Shown piece after piece: positions 1-10,436 of a DNA stretch of 64,000 nucleotides. The notes below the pieces were generated by a model that ran no database searches, had not been told where the DNA came from, and worked only from the letters and a program-made list of their open reading frames with translations. The translations under genes were made by a program, and so were the position numbers. The stretch is from Globodera rostochiensis. Taxonomy: Eukaryota > Nematoda > Chromadorea > Rhabditida > Heteroderidae. The first letter of the stretch is position 1, and every line of letters begins with the position of its first letter. The stretch is taken from the NCBI GenBank assembly GCA_018350325.1, contig JAEVLN010000001.1:6601254-6665253 (forward strand). Direction: 5' to 3'.

Positions 1-232
1 TTTGTAATAAAATATTTTTATCTTTAATTTTAATTTTAAAAAGAAATTAATATATATTAGTTAATTGAAATTCAAACAATAAAAGTTTTTCCATTTAATC
101 AATACCAAAAAAAATTGTTATAATCGAAAACAAAAAATGGGAAATCAAAATGTTCACTTTTATTTACATAAATAATTTTAAAAAACAACAATTTTCACAC
201 TTCATCTCGCCATTCTTCTTCTCAATCGATGG
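1..232. other. AT-rich stretch, no gene seen
   Basis: This left-edge stretch is AT-rich with short poly-A/T runs. It lies 3' of the minus-strand candidate exon at 233-439 and could be its 3' UTR or flank. I see no repeat or coding signal. Confidence 0.5.
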
Positions 233-439
233 CTAACAAAGCTTAAGGCAAATGCCGGCATCGTCACGTCCAAGAATGTCAAGCAGTTCAACGGGACAAA
301 GGCACACCTTAAACTGTATATGAGTGATCCCCTCGACTTTAAAGTGTTCAGATTTGATCAAAAACATCTGACTGATCAAAGCCTTGAGTCTTAAAATCTC
401 AAATAAGTTCGCCACCAATTTCCATTTCTTTAAACGATC
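233..439 (-). CDS. Candidate terminal exon of an unrecognised minus-strand gene
   Basis: On the minus strand a CTGATCAG acceptor-like site is followed by an open frame beginning (D)DRLKKWKLVANLFEIL and ending RDDAGICLKLC-stop at 233. The entry phase would be 1, as in the signal-peptide gene cluster to the right. The composition (Leu, Ile, Lys, Phe, spread-out Cys) looks more protein-like than the surrounding AT-rich DNA. I do not recognise the family and found no upstream exon. It could be the last exon of locus A, of a separate gene, or a chance frame. Confidence is low because only the frame length and one acceptor support it. Confidence 0.3.
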   Translation of the reverse strand, partial: DRLKKWKLVANLFEILRLKALISQMFLIKSEHFKVEGITHIQFKVCLCPVELLDILGRDDAGICLKLC

Positions 440-444
440 ATCTG

Positions 445-1300
445 ATCAGTCTGGGTTGAAACATTAAAAATGCGTAAAGCATCGGTTGGGACAAATATCA
501 GTATAGACAGGTCAAACCAATTTTTCGGGCTCGTATCCCGGCTTAATCCCGATAATCCCCAAAAAAAATTCTTGGCCAACTTCAATCCCACGGGATATTG
601 AGAAAATCCCGACAGCATCCACACTTTCAGTTTCGGTTTTTGAGTCTCGATCTTTCAACGAAATTCCAATTCCAAAATATTTCCACGAATTTTGTATAAA
701 AATAACACGACAAACCCCCGCCCGTTATCAGTAAAAGTGGCCAATCGCTGTTTACGGACGGCTTTATGGCACAAAAAACAGGAACAAATAAATTTACTGA
801 ACTTTTTGCTCGTCCCCAAATTCTCTCAGCAACCAAAGGTCGGCACAATTACCTAATTATTTATATTAATTATGAGTAATTAGGGGAAAAAGACCTATTT
901 ACTGCCTCAAATTGATTTTTTTTTTATTATTTTAAAGAAAGAATTTTCGAATTAAATGCAATTTTTATAGGGCTGGCTCATTCCGTGCATAATTAATCGT
1001 TAAAACTTTAAACAAAAACCTGCAAAAAAACATTAGAATTTGTCATCGCTGATCAATCAAATCAAAGTTTTGCTAATCAAATTGTCCACCATATTTTTTT
1101 AATCACATCAAACCGTTCTTCTTGACAACTCTAATTATGGGGCTTAATCGAATTTTACATAAAACATTGAAAAGTTGGCATTAGAGCCGCCCCGCCCGCC
1201 CAATACTGAGACCACTTTTTGCTTCGAATTTATTTGCAAAAATTGATAACAAAAGTTTTATCATATTATGCTGTTAGTATTTGACGGCACGGCACAGTCA
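445..1300. other. Non-coding stretch with a dispersed repeat
   Basis: No convincing gene is visible. Bases about 785-850 read on the minus strand resemble 35385-35440 on the plus strand (shared words TTGTGCCG, TTTGGT and GAATTTGGGGACGAGCAAAAA), so this is a dispersed repeat. The rest is AT-rich with TAATTA runs. Confidence 0.45.
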
Positions 1301-1308
1301 ATAGACAT

Positions 1309-1392
1309 TTAAATTTTAAATTTATAATCATCGATCGCTTTGTTCGGCTTGGGCATTTTATTCTCGTGTTCCATCACAAGGCGAGTTTGGTC
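1309..1392 (-). pseudogene. Possible remnant of a cluster C-terminal exon (MEHEN)
   Basis: Read on the minus strand, a short frame begins MEHENKMPKP and ends at 1309. The MEHEN word also occurs just after the stop codons of loci I and J (VEEMEHENEASNEMGDENP), so this may be the decayed 3' end of locus A. No convincing acceptor was found and the frame upstream is uncertain. Confidence 0.25.
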
Positions 1393-1456
1393 TTGCCACG
1401 CTTTTACGCGGTTTTAAGTCCCCTTGAAGTAGATTTTGGCGCGCTTAGACAAAATA

Positions 1457-1727
1457 AACGGTCAAAATCACTAACGGACAAAAATGACTAACGGAAACGG
1501 ACAAAATGACTAACGGACAAAATCACTAATGGACAAAAATGACTAACGGACAAAATCACTAACGGACAAAAATGACTAACGGAAACGGACAAATGACTAA
1601 CGGTCAAAATCACTAACGGACAAAAATCACTAACGGACAAAAATGACTAACGGACAAAAATGACTAAAGGTCAAAATCACTAACGGACAAATCACTAACG
1701 GACAAAATGACTAACGATCAAAATCAA
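1457..1727. repeat. Minisatellite, about 20-bp CTAACGGACAAAA units
   Basis: About a dozen imperfect copies of a unit built on CACTAACGGACAAAA and TGACTAACGGACAAAA alternate along the stretch, with variants CGGTCAAAA and CGGAAACGG. It lies directly 3' of exon 3 of locus A, after its GTAATG donor, and so probably in an intron or the 3' flank of that gene. Confidence 0.8.
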
Positions 1728-2100
1728 AAGTACGGGTTTAGACGAACCATTACTTTTTCTGTTTTGCCACGGCTTTTCTTTCTGCCGCCGCCGCCGCTGC
1801 TGCTGCTGGCTTCGTCATATAGCCTTGTAGAGCTATTTGCTGATACTGTTCGTAGTTTTGACAATGATATTTTCTTTTAAAAAATAATTTAAAAAATTAT
1901 CCAATTCAAAGAACAGAAGCTTTGTTTGACGCTGTTGCACTTACCGGCTCAACGACCTCTCGAGAAATGGTGAAATTTGGGACGTGTGTTTGATGGCAAT
2001 AAGCGATGGTACCTGATGAAAATTGTTTTTGTATTTACACTGTCCGCGAAAGGGCACACCACCGATTGATGAGATGAGTGCCCCTATTATGGACATACAT

Positions 2101-4262
2101 ACCCCCCCCCCCCCCGGGGGGGATACAACGACGGCGGATTACCCGAACCCTCCTCCCCCCCCCTCTACCCCCGGGGGGATACAACGACGGCGGGTTACCC
2201 AAAACCTTCCCCCCCCCACCCCCCGGGGCGATACAACGACGGCGGATTACCCGAACCCTCCTCCCCCTCCCTCTACCCCCGGGGGGATGATACAACGAGC
2301 GGGTTACCCGAACCCTCCCCCCCCCTCACTCTACCCCCGGGGGGATACAACGACGGGGTTACCCAAAACCTTCCCCCCCCCACCCCCCGGGGCGATACAA
2401 CGACGGCGGATTACGAACCCTCCTCCCCCTCCCTCTACCCCCGGGGGGATACAACGACGGCGGGTTACCCAACCTTCCCCCCCCCCACCCCCCGGGGCGA
2501 TACAACGACGGCGGGTTACCCGACCCCCCCCCCTCCCTCAACCCCCGGGGGGATACAACAACGGCTGGTTACCCGAACCCTTCCCCCCCCCCCGGGGCGA
2601 TACAACGACGGCGGGTTACCCAAACCCTTCCCCCCCCCCACCCCCCGGCGATACAACGACGGCGGGTTACCCGACCCCCCCCCCCTCCCTCAACCCCCGG
2701 GGGGACAACGACGGCTGGTTACCCGAACCCTTCCCCCCCACCCCCGGGGCGATACAACGACGGGGTTACCCAAACCCTTCCCCCCCCCACCCCCCGGGGC
2801 GATACAACGACGGCGGGTTACGACCCCCCCCCCCTCCCTCAACCCCCGGGGGGATACAACGACGGCTGGTTACCCGAACTTCCCCCCCCACCCCCGGGGC
2901 GATACAACGACGGCGGGTTACCCAAAACCTTCCCCCCCCCACCCCCCGGGGCGATACAACGACGGCGGATTACCCGAACCCTCCTCCCCCTCCCTACCCC
3001 CGGGGGATACAACGACGGCGGGTTACCCGAACCCTCCCCCCCCCCTCACTCTCCCCGGGGCGATACAACGACGGCGGGTTACCCAAACCCTTCCCCCCCC
3101 CCCACCCCCCGGCGATACAACGACGGCTGGTTAACCGAACCCTTCCCCCCCACCCCCGGGGCGATACAGACGGCTGGTTACCCGAACCCTTCCCCCCCAC
3201 CCCCGGGGCGATACAACGACGGCGGGACCCAAACCCTTCCCCCCCCCCCACCCCCCGGGGCGATACAACGACGGCGGGTTACCCACCCTTCCCCCCCCCT
3301 CACTCTACCTCCGGGGCGATACAACGACGGCTGGTTACCCGACCTTCCCCCCCACCCCCGGGGCGATACAACGACGGCTGGTTACCCAAACCCTTCCCCC
3401 CCCCCCACCCCCGGGGGGATACAACGACGGCTGGTTACCCGAACCCTTCCCCCCCACCCGGGGCGATACAACGACGGCGGGTTACCCAAACCCTTCCCCC
3501 CCCCACCCCCCGGGGCTACAACGACGGCTGGTTACCCGAACCCTTCCCCCCCACCCCCGGGGGGATACAACGACCTGGTTACCCGAACCCTTCCCCCCCA
3601 CCCCCGGGGCGATACAACGACGGCGGGTTACCAACCCTTCCCCCCCCCCACCCCCCGGGGCGATACAACGACGGCGGGTTACCCGACCCCCCCCCCCTCC
3701 CTCTACCCCCGGGGGGATACAACGACGGCGGGTTACCCGACCCCCCCCCCCTCCCTCTACCCCCGGGGGGATACAACGACGGCTGGTTACCCGAACCCTT
3801 CCCCCCCCCCCGGGGCGATACAACGACGGCGGGTTACCTAAAACCTTCCCCCCCCCCCACCCCCGGCGATACAACGACGGCGGGTTACCCAAACCCTTCC
3901 CCCCCCACCCCCCGGGGCGATAACGACGGCGGGTTACCCGACCCCCCCCCCCCCCCTCCCTCTACCCCCGGGGGGATACAGACGGCTGGTTACCCGAACC
4001 CTTCCCCCCCACCCCCGGGGCGATACAACGACGGCGGGACCCAAACCCTTCCCCCCCCCCACCCCCCGGGGCGATACAACGACGGCGGGTTACCCGCCCC
4101 CCCCCCCTCCCTCTACCCCCGGGGGGATACAACGACGGCGGGTTACCCAAACCCCCCCCCCCCCACCCCCGGGGCGATACAACGACGGCGGGTTACCCAA
4201 ACCCTTCCCCCCCCACCCCCCGGGGCGATACAACGACGGCGGGTTACAACCCTCCCCCCCAT
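2101..4262. repeat. 2.16-kb GC-rich minisatellite in intron 1 of locus A
   Basis: More than 40 imperfect units of about 50 bp, each with GATACAACGACGGCGGGTTA followed by C tracts of 7-10 and CCCCGGGG. On the plus strand it is C-tract DNA; the locus A transcript would carry the G-tract strand, with runs of five to nine G. Unit variants (CGGCGG/CGGCTGG/CGGCGGATT) alternate in blocks. Long frames run through it in several phases on both strands only because stop codons are rare in the unit; they are not genes. Confidence 0.93.
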
Positions 4263-4311
4263 ACATTGAACATGAAAATATTACATTAATTATATTTAAA
4301 AATTTTCTTAC

Positions 4312-4462
4312 TATCTATTAAACTTCCGTCGTGAGAAGCGGTCGAATTGCTTTTTTGTCGTGGCAATGGACAGCTCCGTGCCCTCGGCCGGGACGAACAA
4401 ATGCCTGCCGATACCGCACAGAAAAACAGCGAAAAAATGATGCCAATTGTTGGGAAATTCAT
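4312..4462 (-). CDS. Exon 1 of locus A (signal peptide exon)
   Basis: ATG at 4462 on the minus strand opens a 50-codon exon with hydrophobic core TIGIIFSLFFCAVSAG, a predicted cleavage after AG, then ICSSRPRARSCPLPRQK and SLID before the donor. It parallels exon 1 of locus K (MNFPTIAIIFSLLFCAASAG...PRQK...SLLD) almost residue for residue, which supports the start codon and the phase-1 exit. Confidence 0.75.
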
Positions 4463-4559
4463 TGAATTTAATTATTCAAATTTTCGTTTCTTTAAAAAAT
4501 ATTTGGAATTTCAGTGAACATAAATTGTTAAATTAATTATTTATAAATAATATTTATTT

Positions 4560-4740
4560 TTACAAATTTTTTTGCCAAATTAGGAGGTAAAATATTAATG
4601 AAAAAACAATGAAAAAATGCCAAATTTATATATGCGATAATTCCAATTTGTAATTTTTTGTTGCCACATTTTATTTGTTTGTTTATTTTATATGGCCGGA
4701 AGCTGAAAAAAATCAACTTCCGGCCATATACAATAAAATA
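4560..4740 (-). promoter_or_regulatory. Promoter-like block upstream of locus A, with a 14-bp hairpin
   Basis: Read on the minus strand this holds AAAATGTGGCAA, then GCATATA and TTTGGCATTTTTTCATTG, in the order seen upstream of loci I, J and K. TGGCAT at 4622-4617 is the reverse complement of ATGCCA. At about 4689-4729 a perfect inverted repeat TATATGGCCGGAAG / CTTCCGGCCATATA with a short A-rich loop is present; a half-site, CTTCCGGCCATATA, recurs at about 40464 upstream of locus K. Confidence 0.5.
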
Positions 4741-4762
4741 AACAAAAAATTTGTGCAAAAAA

Positions 4763-6300
4763 AGGGTAGACGCATCGATCGATTCGAATTTAATTTTCTC
4801 TAATATTTGTTCAAAGTAATTAAATGTTGCACAAAAAAACAACGCGTGGCAATTTTGTGCAGAAATTCATTGAAACTTTTAACTAAACAAATTTGTTTTT
4901 AATTTAAGCAAATTAAAATATATATATTTTTTTATACAATTTTATCAAAAATTTAGGAAATAAAAAAACTGTTTATAAAGCGAATAAGACAATTTAAAAA
5001 TAATTACTAGATGTTCCGCGGATGTGCCATTCCCATTTTCAACACACGGTATATGACACGAAATTTTTGGCAATTTCTCGTTTTAATTTAACTGAATTTT
5101 TATTGGACTTATTCAAATGCTTGAGATTTAATTGTCAAATAATTTTTATTGAATTTTGGCATAAGTGCATAAATTTTATACAGTTTATGGCACACACCGC
5201 TAAATCGGGCACAAAAAAATTCCCGGGAGCGGGAGTTGAAAATTTATCGGTGTGCGGGACTCCCGCCATTTCGCCCGTTTTTGCAAATTATTATATAAAA
5301 CTGAGAAAATCACTTATTTTTTATCTTTTGATTTTAAAAAAAGGAGAGAATAGTGCTCATTTTTGTTGTGGCTTCGGCGATGCCGATCAGGACAAACTCA
5401 AAATTTTTTTCCGACAAATCGAAACGAAAAAAAAAAATATTTTTTTCAATTTACGAAACGAAAACGAAACGACCACAAAGTCAAGAAAAACACGAAACAA
5501 AACAGTTTCGTCCAGCTCTGATGCCGATAGACGCCCCCGTCAAAAAAATTTTAAATTTTTTTTTTGTGGAGAAAATTGGTCTAAAAAGTTAAATTTTTAA
5601 ACATTTCGCCAAGGAATATTTCCGGGCGTGGGAGTTCAAAATTTACCGGGAGTCCCGTCGCGGTCTCGAGTCAACATTTTATTCTGATTGATTGAAATTT
5701 AGTTTGGCCCAAAAATTATTTTTTTAGAAATTTCTTTAAAAATATTCAATCTCCACAATTTTGGGGCGTGCTTGAATCACTCAAGAATCGCGCAAAAATG
5801 AATTTAGTTAAGCTTGATCGATTGATTGATCACTGCCACAGAAATGTCCCCAAAACTTTTAAGCTTTTAAGCTTCGTGACGCCCGTTTCTGTTTCCTGAA
5901 ACATTGACGGGTGACTGCAGTCGTTGCGGCGGTGCCGGCACTCTCGACGCTTGCGCAAGCGTCGACAAAAATCAAAATTTATTCCAAATTTTTGAATTAA
6001 TTTTATTCCGATCCCCCCGCAGTCACCGGGGCCACCTCTGATCTGTTCTCCGCAGAAATCAAATTTAAGTCAACTGCTTTACGAAGAAGAAACGAACGAA
6101 TGGACAAAACGCCGATTCCGCAAAAGTGTAGACAAAACGTCGTCGACCAAATAAATTTTTGTCCCATTTTGACCGTTTACGATCAATTTGAATGTAAAAA
6201 AATTAACAAACCTGAGAAAACCGGAGCGTAAACACACTTACTTCTTTTTTTTTTAAATTTATTCAGAATTAGAAGATATTTATGCAAAAAATTGGTAATG
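4763..6300. other. Intergenic, AT-rich, no gene supported
   Basis: The 5' flank of locus A. It contains AT-rich DNA, an acgaaac/aaaaaaa-rich patch at 5400-5560, and two similar words (CGGGAGCGGGAGTTGAAAATTTA near 5224 and GGGCGTGGGAGTTCAAAATTTACC near 5624), suggesting decayed dispersed repeats. A 192-codon frame at 5022-5600 has AT-rich, poly-Lys/Phe composition and no splice or signal evidence, so I do not call it. Confidence 0.45.
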
Positions 6301-6409
6301 ATCACAAATAATGGTAAAGCGGCGGCCGGGGGGGGGCAATTTTCTGCGGGAAGGGCTGGTGGATCCGATCAAACCAAGCCGGAACCGATGAGCACTGTAC
6401 ATATTAATG

Positions 6410-6705
6410 AGCTTGTGATCAAAACTTGACCCAGAGAAGACCCCCTAATAGTGATCAAAACTGGACCCCGAGACTCAAGACGAGACGAGAAGACTCCCCG
6501 AAAGTGATCAAAACTTGACCCAGAGACTCAAGACGAAGACGAAACCCCCGAAAGTGAACAAAACTTGACCCCGAGACTCAAGACGAGACGAGAAGACTCC
6601 CCAAAAGTGATCAAAACTTCACCCCGAGACTCAAGACGAAGACCAAACCCCCGCAAGTGATCAAAACTTGACCCCGAGACTCAAGACGGAGACGAAAGAC
6701 CCCCC
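6410..6705. repeat. Short minisatellite, about 50-bp units, six copies
   Basis: Units begin GTGATCAAAACTTGACCC and continue GAGACTCAAGACGAGACGA with variable AAGACCCCC endings. The array sits just 3' of the stop codon of locus B. Confidence 0.85.
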
Positions 6706-6809
6706 GAAAAAAACAACGCGAAAGTTTTTTCAAGACCCAAAAACTCTCGAGCATATCAATCACTCCCTAAGCACGACACGATCTGTTCACATTATTTGCT
6801 TGTGCATTT

Positions 6810-8534
6810 TTATTTTCGTGTTCGATGCCTTCTTCGCACAGTTTGGTAGTTTTGTGGCCATTCCGCTTTCTGTTTGCTGGGCTCTCCCCGTGCTGGTGCT
6901 GCTGCTCTGTTGGTTTTGCCGCCATTTTTTTTTGGGTTCAATTTTGATGGGTTGCCGCTTCTGTTTCGGCTTTTCCCTTTGTTGTTCTGTCCCGCTTCGG
7001 GCCGAACTGTTTGTGCATGATGGTCTCCGATCGCAGCAGGGGGTTCCACTTCCCAAAGTTTGTCCATGACATCTTCAGCAAGTCGTTCGTCCATGCTGGG
7101 TTCCAATTTCCAAAGTTTGTCCATGACATCTTCTTCAGCAAGTCGTTCGTCCATGCTGGGTTCCACTTCCCAAAGTTTGTCCATGACATCTTCTTCAGCA
7201 AGTCGTTCGTCCATGCTGGGTTCCACTTTCCAAAGTTTGTCCATGACATCTTCTTCAGCAAGTCGTTTAGCCTCCCGCGCTCTGGCCAACGCGACGATTT
7301 TGCGCATGTCGTCGTCGTAGCTGTCGTTGGTGCCGCCGCGGCCACCGCCGCCGCCGCTGGTGCCGGCGGTGTCTTTAAATTGCACTTTCTTACGACGATT
7401 ACGTGCTGCTGATGATGCTGTTGATGACGTTGTTCGTTGTCGTTGTCGTTGGTGTTGTGATGTGTTGGCAAAAACCTAAATTGCTTCAACTTTTAATGTT
7501 TTAAAATCTTTGGAATGAATTCGTTAATAAATGGAGAGGTTGGCAATTCCAAAATTACCATCACAGGACCCGGGAGGATCCTGCCGAACAACAACAATGC
7601 CGGTCTTTTCCCATCGTCCATTACCCCCCCCCCCCAATTATCCCTAATTGGTTAATTAGGAAGTTTTTGACAATTAATTACGTCTTTATTGTTGCCACGG
7701 TTTTTGTTTCTGCCGCCGCCGCTAATGCTGCCGCCGGCGGAATCCCATAGCAAGTTTGTAGTTGTAGCGCTATTTGCTGACACCGTTCGTCGCTGTGAAA
7801 ATGTTATTTTGTTTAAAAACAACAAAAAAATATATTCTTTAAAAACAACAAAAAAATATATTCTTTAAAAACAACAAAAAAATTATATTAATTTGTTTGT
7901 TCTGTTGCACTTACCGGATTGGCATTCTTTCGATTGAAATCTGTGCCGTTTTTGCAATGAGCGATGACATCTGAAGAACAAAAATTGTTTGTTTTTATAT
8001 GTTCGAGAAAAGGGCACACCCCCCCCCCCCCCCAATAGACGGAGCGACCGGTTGATCGGTTGATGAGTAGAGACCAGTCGAGACAAGATCTCGACTCGAG
8101 GATCTCAAAAAATCTTGACTCGAGATCTTGCTCGAAGAAATTTTCCGAGATTTATCCGAGAATCTTGGCTTTTTCGAGAATCTCGGTCTCGACATCTCGA
8201 AAAATCTCGACTCGAGATCTCGCTCCAAGTCCGGTCTCTATTGATGAGTGTGCCTATATTGGACATATATTCCGGACTCCAGACTTTTTGGCAACAAAAT
8301 TCGGCCCTTTTCAATTGTAAACTCCCGAATCCCGAATTTGCGGACATTTTTAAGCTGTCGGGATTGGCGGTTACCTTTTATTTTTTCTTCATTAAATCTT
8401 GCCGAGTTGAACTTTGGTCGATGCGGCGGTGAGCTGTTGCTTTGTGCTGATATTCTCGTTCCGGACATGCAAATGCCTGCCCATGCTGAACAGAAAAACA
8501 ACGCAAAAATGATGCCAATTGTGGGCAAATTCAT
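6810..8534 (-). CDS. Locus B: four-exon secreted protein with four MDKLW repeats
   Basis: Exons 8534-8375, 7970-7915, 7792-7682 and 7475-6810 (phases 1, 0, 0) join to an uninterrupted 330-codon protein. Exon 1 is a signal peptide (MNLPTIGIIFALFFCSAWAG) and short tail. Exon 2 reads (D)VIAHCKNGTDFNRK. Exon 3 is RRTVSANS... with a Gly run and RNKNRGNNKD. Exon 4 opens VFANTSQHQRQRQR, is Gly-rich, then carries four near-identical units of about 20 residues, each with R-LAEEDVMDKLWK/E-VEPSMDE, and ends in a basic tail (KSRNRSGNPSKLNPKKNGGK). Donors and acceptors are all GT-AG. The MDKLW word is shared with loci F, G, H and K. Likely secreted into host or pseudocoelom; function unknown. The 3' stop at 6810 assumes no later intron. 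Confidence 0.75.
7044..7275 (-). repeat. Coding tandem repeat, 60-bp unit, in locus B
   Basis: Three and a half copies of a 60-bp unit encode the 20-residue acidic block containing EEDVMDKLW. One copy lacks three bases (LAED instead of LAEED), so length changes stay in frame. The unit makes the LW motif tetravalent. Confidence 0.85.
8066..8243. mobile_element. MITE-like element with TAGAGACC termini
   Basis: The ends read AGTAGAGACCAG and CCGGTCTCTATTG, an imperfect terminal inverted repeat. The interior is built almost only of TCTCGA, CTCGAG and GATCTCG words. It lies in intron 1 of locus B. There is no transposase, so it would be non-autonomous. Similar CTCGAG-rich elements occur at 22254, 22471 and 62252. 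Confidence 0.45.
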
Positions 8535-8859
8535 TTTGGGATCGATCAGAACAAAAAACTTTGAAGGTGATCAGAAGTTTTTTAGTCAGTAGAACTTAAA
8601 CAATTTAAATTCGTTATTTAAAAGAAAATGAATTCTTATTTTTATAGTAATATTTTATTGGAATTTAGGAAAGTAATAAAAAAGGGAAATTTATATAAAA
8701 ATACAAAACGATTTTGATGATTAGATTTCATTATAAACATTAATATATTTTTGTATATTAATTGAGTGGGATAGTGAACATAAAATGACTTTTTATTATT
8801 ATTATTATTAATGTTTGTTACTATTTTTCAATTTTAATGCATTTGGAGGTGTAAATAAG

Positions 8860-8945
8860 TGAAGAATGAATGCATAAAATGTCAAATACAACAAATTATT
8901 AAATTTATTGGAAAATATTATTTGGCCACGTTTTATTGAACAGAT
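8860..8945 (-). promoter_or_regulatory. Promoter-like block upstream of locus B
   Basis: On the minus strand it reads AATAAAACGTGGCCAAATAA, a CCAATAAAT word and TGCATTCATTCTTCAC, matching in order and spacing the blocks upstream of loci I and J. The exact TGGCAT hexamer is replaced here by TTGACAT. It lies 330-410 bp from the start codon, as in locus A. Confidence 0.5.
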
Positions 8946-9000
8946 TTTTATTGATTTTGGCATAGGTCAGGTAAAGCTGGAAACAAAATTCTTGCGCAAT
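8946..9000. other. Spacer before the 23-bp minisatellite
   Basis: A short AT-rich spacer with no feature of its own. Confidence 0.3.
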
Positions 9001-9039
9001 AAATTGGCGAGGCATTATGACGGGGGTCGGGATTCTTTG

Positions 9040-9575
9040 GGGGCGGGGGTCGGGGGGTTAGGCCTAAAAATGTCGGGGGGTTAGGCCTAAAAATGCCGGG
9101 GGGTTAGGCCTAAAAATGCCGGGGGGTTAGGCCTAAAAAAACTGCGGGGGGTGTAGGCCTAAAAATGCCGGGGGGTTAGGCATAATGCCGGGGGGTTAGG
9201 CCTAAAAATGCCGGGGGGTTAGGCCTAAAAATGCCGGGGGGTTAGGCCTAAAAATGCCGGGGGGTTAGGCCTAAAAATGCCGGGGGGTTAGGCCTAAAAA
9301 TGCCGGGGGGTTAGGCCTAAAAATGCCGGGGGGTTAGGCCTAAAAATGCCGGGGGGTTAGGCCTAAAAAGATCGGGGGGTTAGGCCTAAAAATGCCGGGG
9401 GGTTAGGCCTAAAAATGTCGGGGGGTTAAGCCTAAAAATGTCGGGGGGTTAGGCCTAAAAATGCCGGGGGGTTAGGCCTAAAAATGCCGGGGGGTTAGGC
9501 CAATGTCGGGGGTCGAGGGGTTAGGCCTAAAAAGATCGGGGGGTTAGGCCAAAAAAGGTCGGGGGCTTATGATAT
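9040..9575. repeat. 23-bp minisatellite carrying TTAGGCCTAA palindromes
   Basis: About 22 copies of a unit GCCGGGGGGTTAGGCCTAAA plus AAT. Each unit contains the 10-bp palindrome TTAGGCCTAA and an AATGCC or AATGTC word. It separates loci B and C. The TTAGGC hexamer equals the usual nematode telomere repeat but is embedded in a longer unit. Confidence 0.92.
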
Positions 9576-10280
9576 TTAAATCAATTAAATTTAATAACAT
9601 ATTTCAATTTTGTTTGGAAAACTTCGCAGTTTTTTAAATCGAAAATTCAATTATTCGAAAATTTTCAATAAAACAGAATCACTTTATCCCGATATTAACA
9701 CATACATAAGCACGCGAAAACATTTATTAAAAATGTGCCAAATGCAACCCGTAAGACGTCAATAAATAAATAAACGATTTCTTTGTTTATTATTATTATT
9801 ATTATTATTCAATTTTTATAATACTATTTTTAAATGCCATCATTTTAAGGCTAATACTTTTAGGAACGATTAGGTACTGAAATTACCGAGACTCGAGACC
9901 GAGAACGAGACCCAAAAACCAAGAAATTTCTCGACTCGAGAACCGAGACTTTTTAAAAAATTTTTTGCAATTCACTAAAAATGTTTTATTTTAAGCCTCC
10001 AAAAATTTTCAATAAATAATTTTACACTCAGGGGTGCCAACTGTCCTTATTTATAACGGTTGTCCTTATTTGGAGGGTCCTGATCTTATAAATTAAAAAT
10101 GCCAATAGCCATCCCTGGTACTTATTTATCAGAAATGTACTGATTTCGGCGTACTGATTTTCAAGGATAATTCATAATTTTTGGACCAATTTTCTTTAGC
10201 CGCATTCATAAAATTTTGGTTGCAAATCTGTTAACAAATTGGCGTGGAAATGATCGCTTTATTCGAAATTGATCAACAAT
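9576..10280. other. AT-rich spacer with TE-like fragments
   Basis: AT-rich DNA. It includes a CTCGAG-type fragment at 9886-9945 and, at 10031-10120, CAGGGGTGCCAACTGTCC... with a GCCATCCCTGG end that resembles terminal words of hAT-type relics. No gene is supported. Confidence 0.4.
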
Positions 10281-10436
10281 TAAACATAAAAGAAAAGGTT
10301 TAACAGAAACTGATCAGATTTAATTGATTTAATCACTTTTATACAATCAAAAAAAACAATTTGCTTAATTAACGATTTAAAATGATTTTGTTTGGGTTCA
10401 CATCCTTGCAGGCTCAAAGTTTGCATTTTTTTATTT

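Larger units (their letters stand above)
1754..4462 (-). pseudogene. Locus A: signal-peptide cluster gene with a giant minisatellite intron and a lost acceptor
   Basis: Exon 1 (4462-4312) encodes a signal peptide, MNFPTIGIIFSLFFCAVSAG, and a basic tail, and ends in phase 1 at a GTAAGA donor. Exon 2 (2012-1945) joins in phase 1 and reads S-TIAYCHQTHVPNF..., ending in phase 0 at CCG|GTAAG. The homologue of exon 3 of locus B is present at about 1855-1754 (TVSANSS..., Ser/Gly run, RKKSRGK, donor GTAATG), but where locus B has a CACAG acceptor this copy has TCAAAA. Splicing may fail or shift to a downstream GAACAG, which changes frame and truncates. Intron 1 holds a 2.16-kb C-rich minisatellite. 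Likely a decaying secreted protein gene; function unknown. Confidence 0.6.

Noticed and set aside
2023..4269. 748-codon plus-strand frame of Pro/Gly/Arg repeats
   Set aside because: It coincides exactly with a 50-bp minisatellite; all frames and both strands stay open because the unit lacks stops. The array lies in an intron of the minus-strand locus A.
5022..5600. 192-codon plus-strand frame
   Set aside because: AT-rich, Lys/Phe/Asn composition with poly-A codons, no signal peptide and no family resemblance.
9040..9575. CRISPR array or telomere
   Set aside because: Units are contiguous without unique spacers, so not CRISPR; the TTAGGC word is inside a 23-bp unit and the region is internal, so not a telomere.
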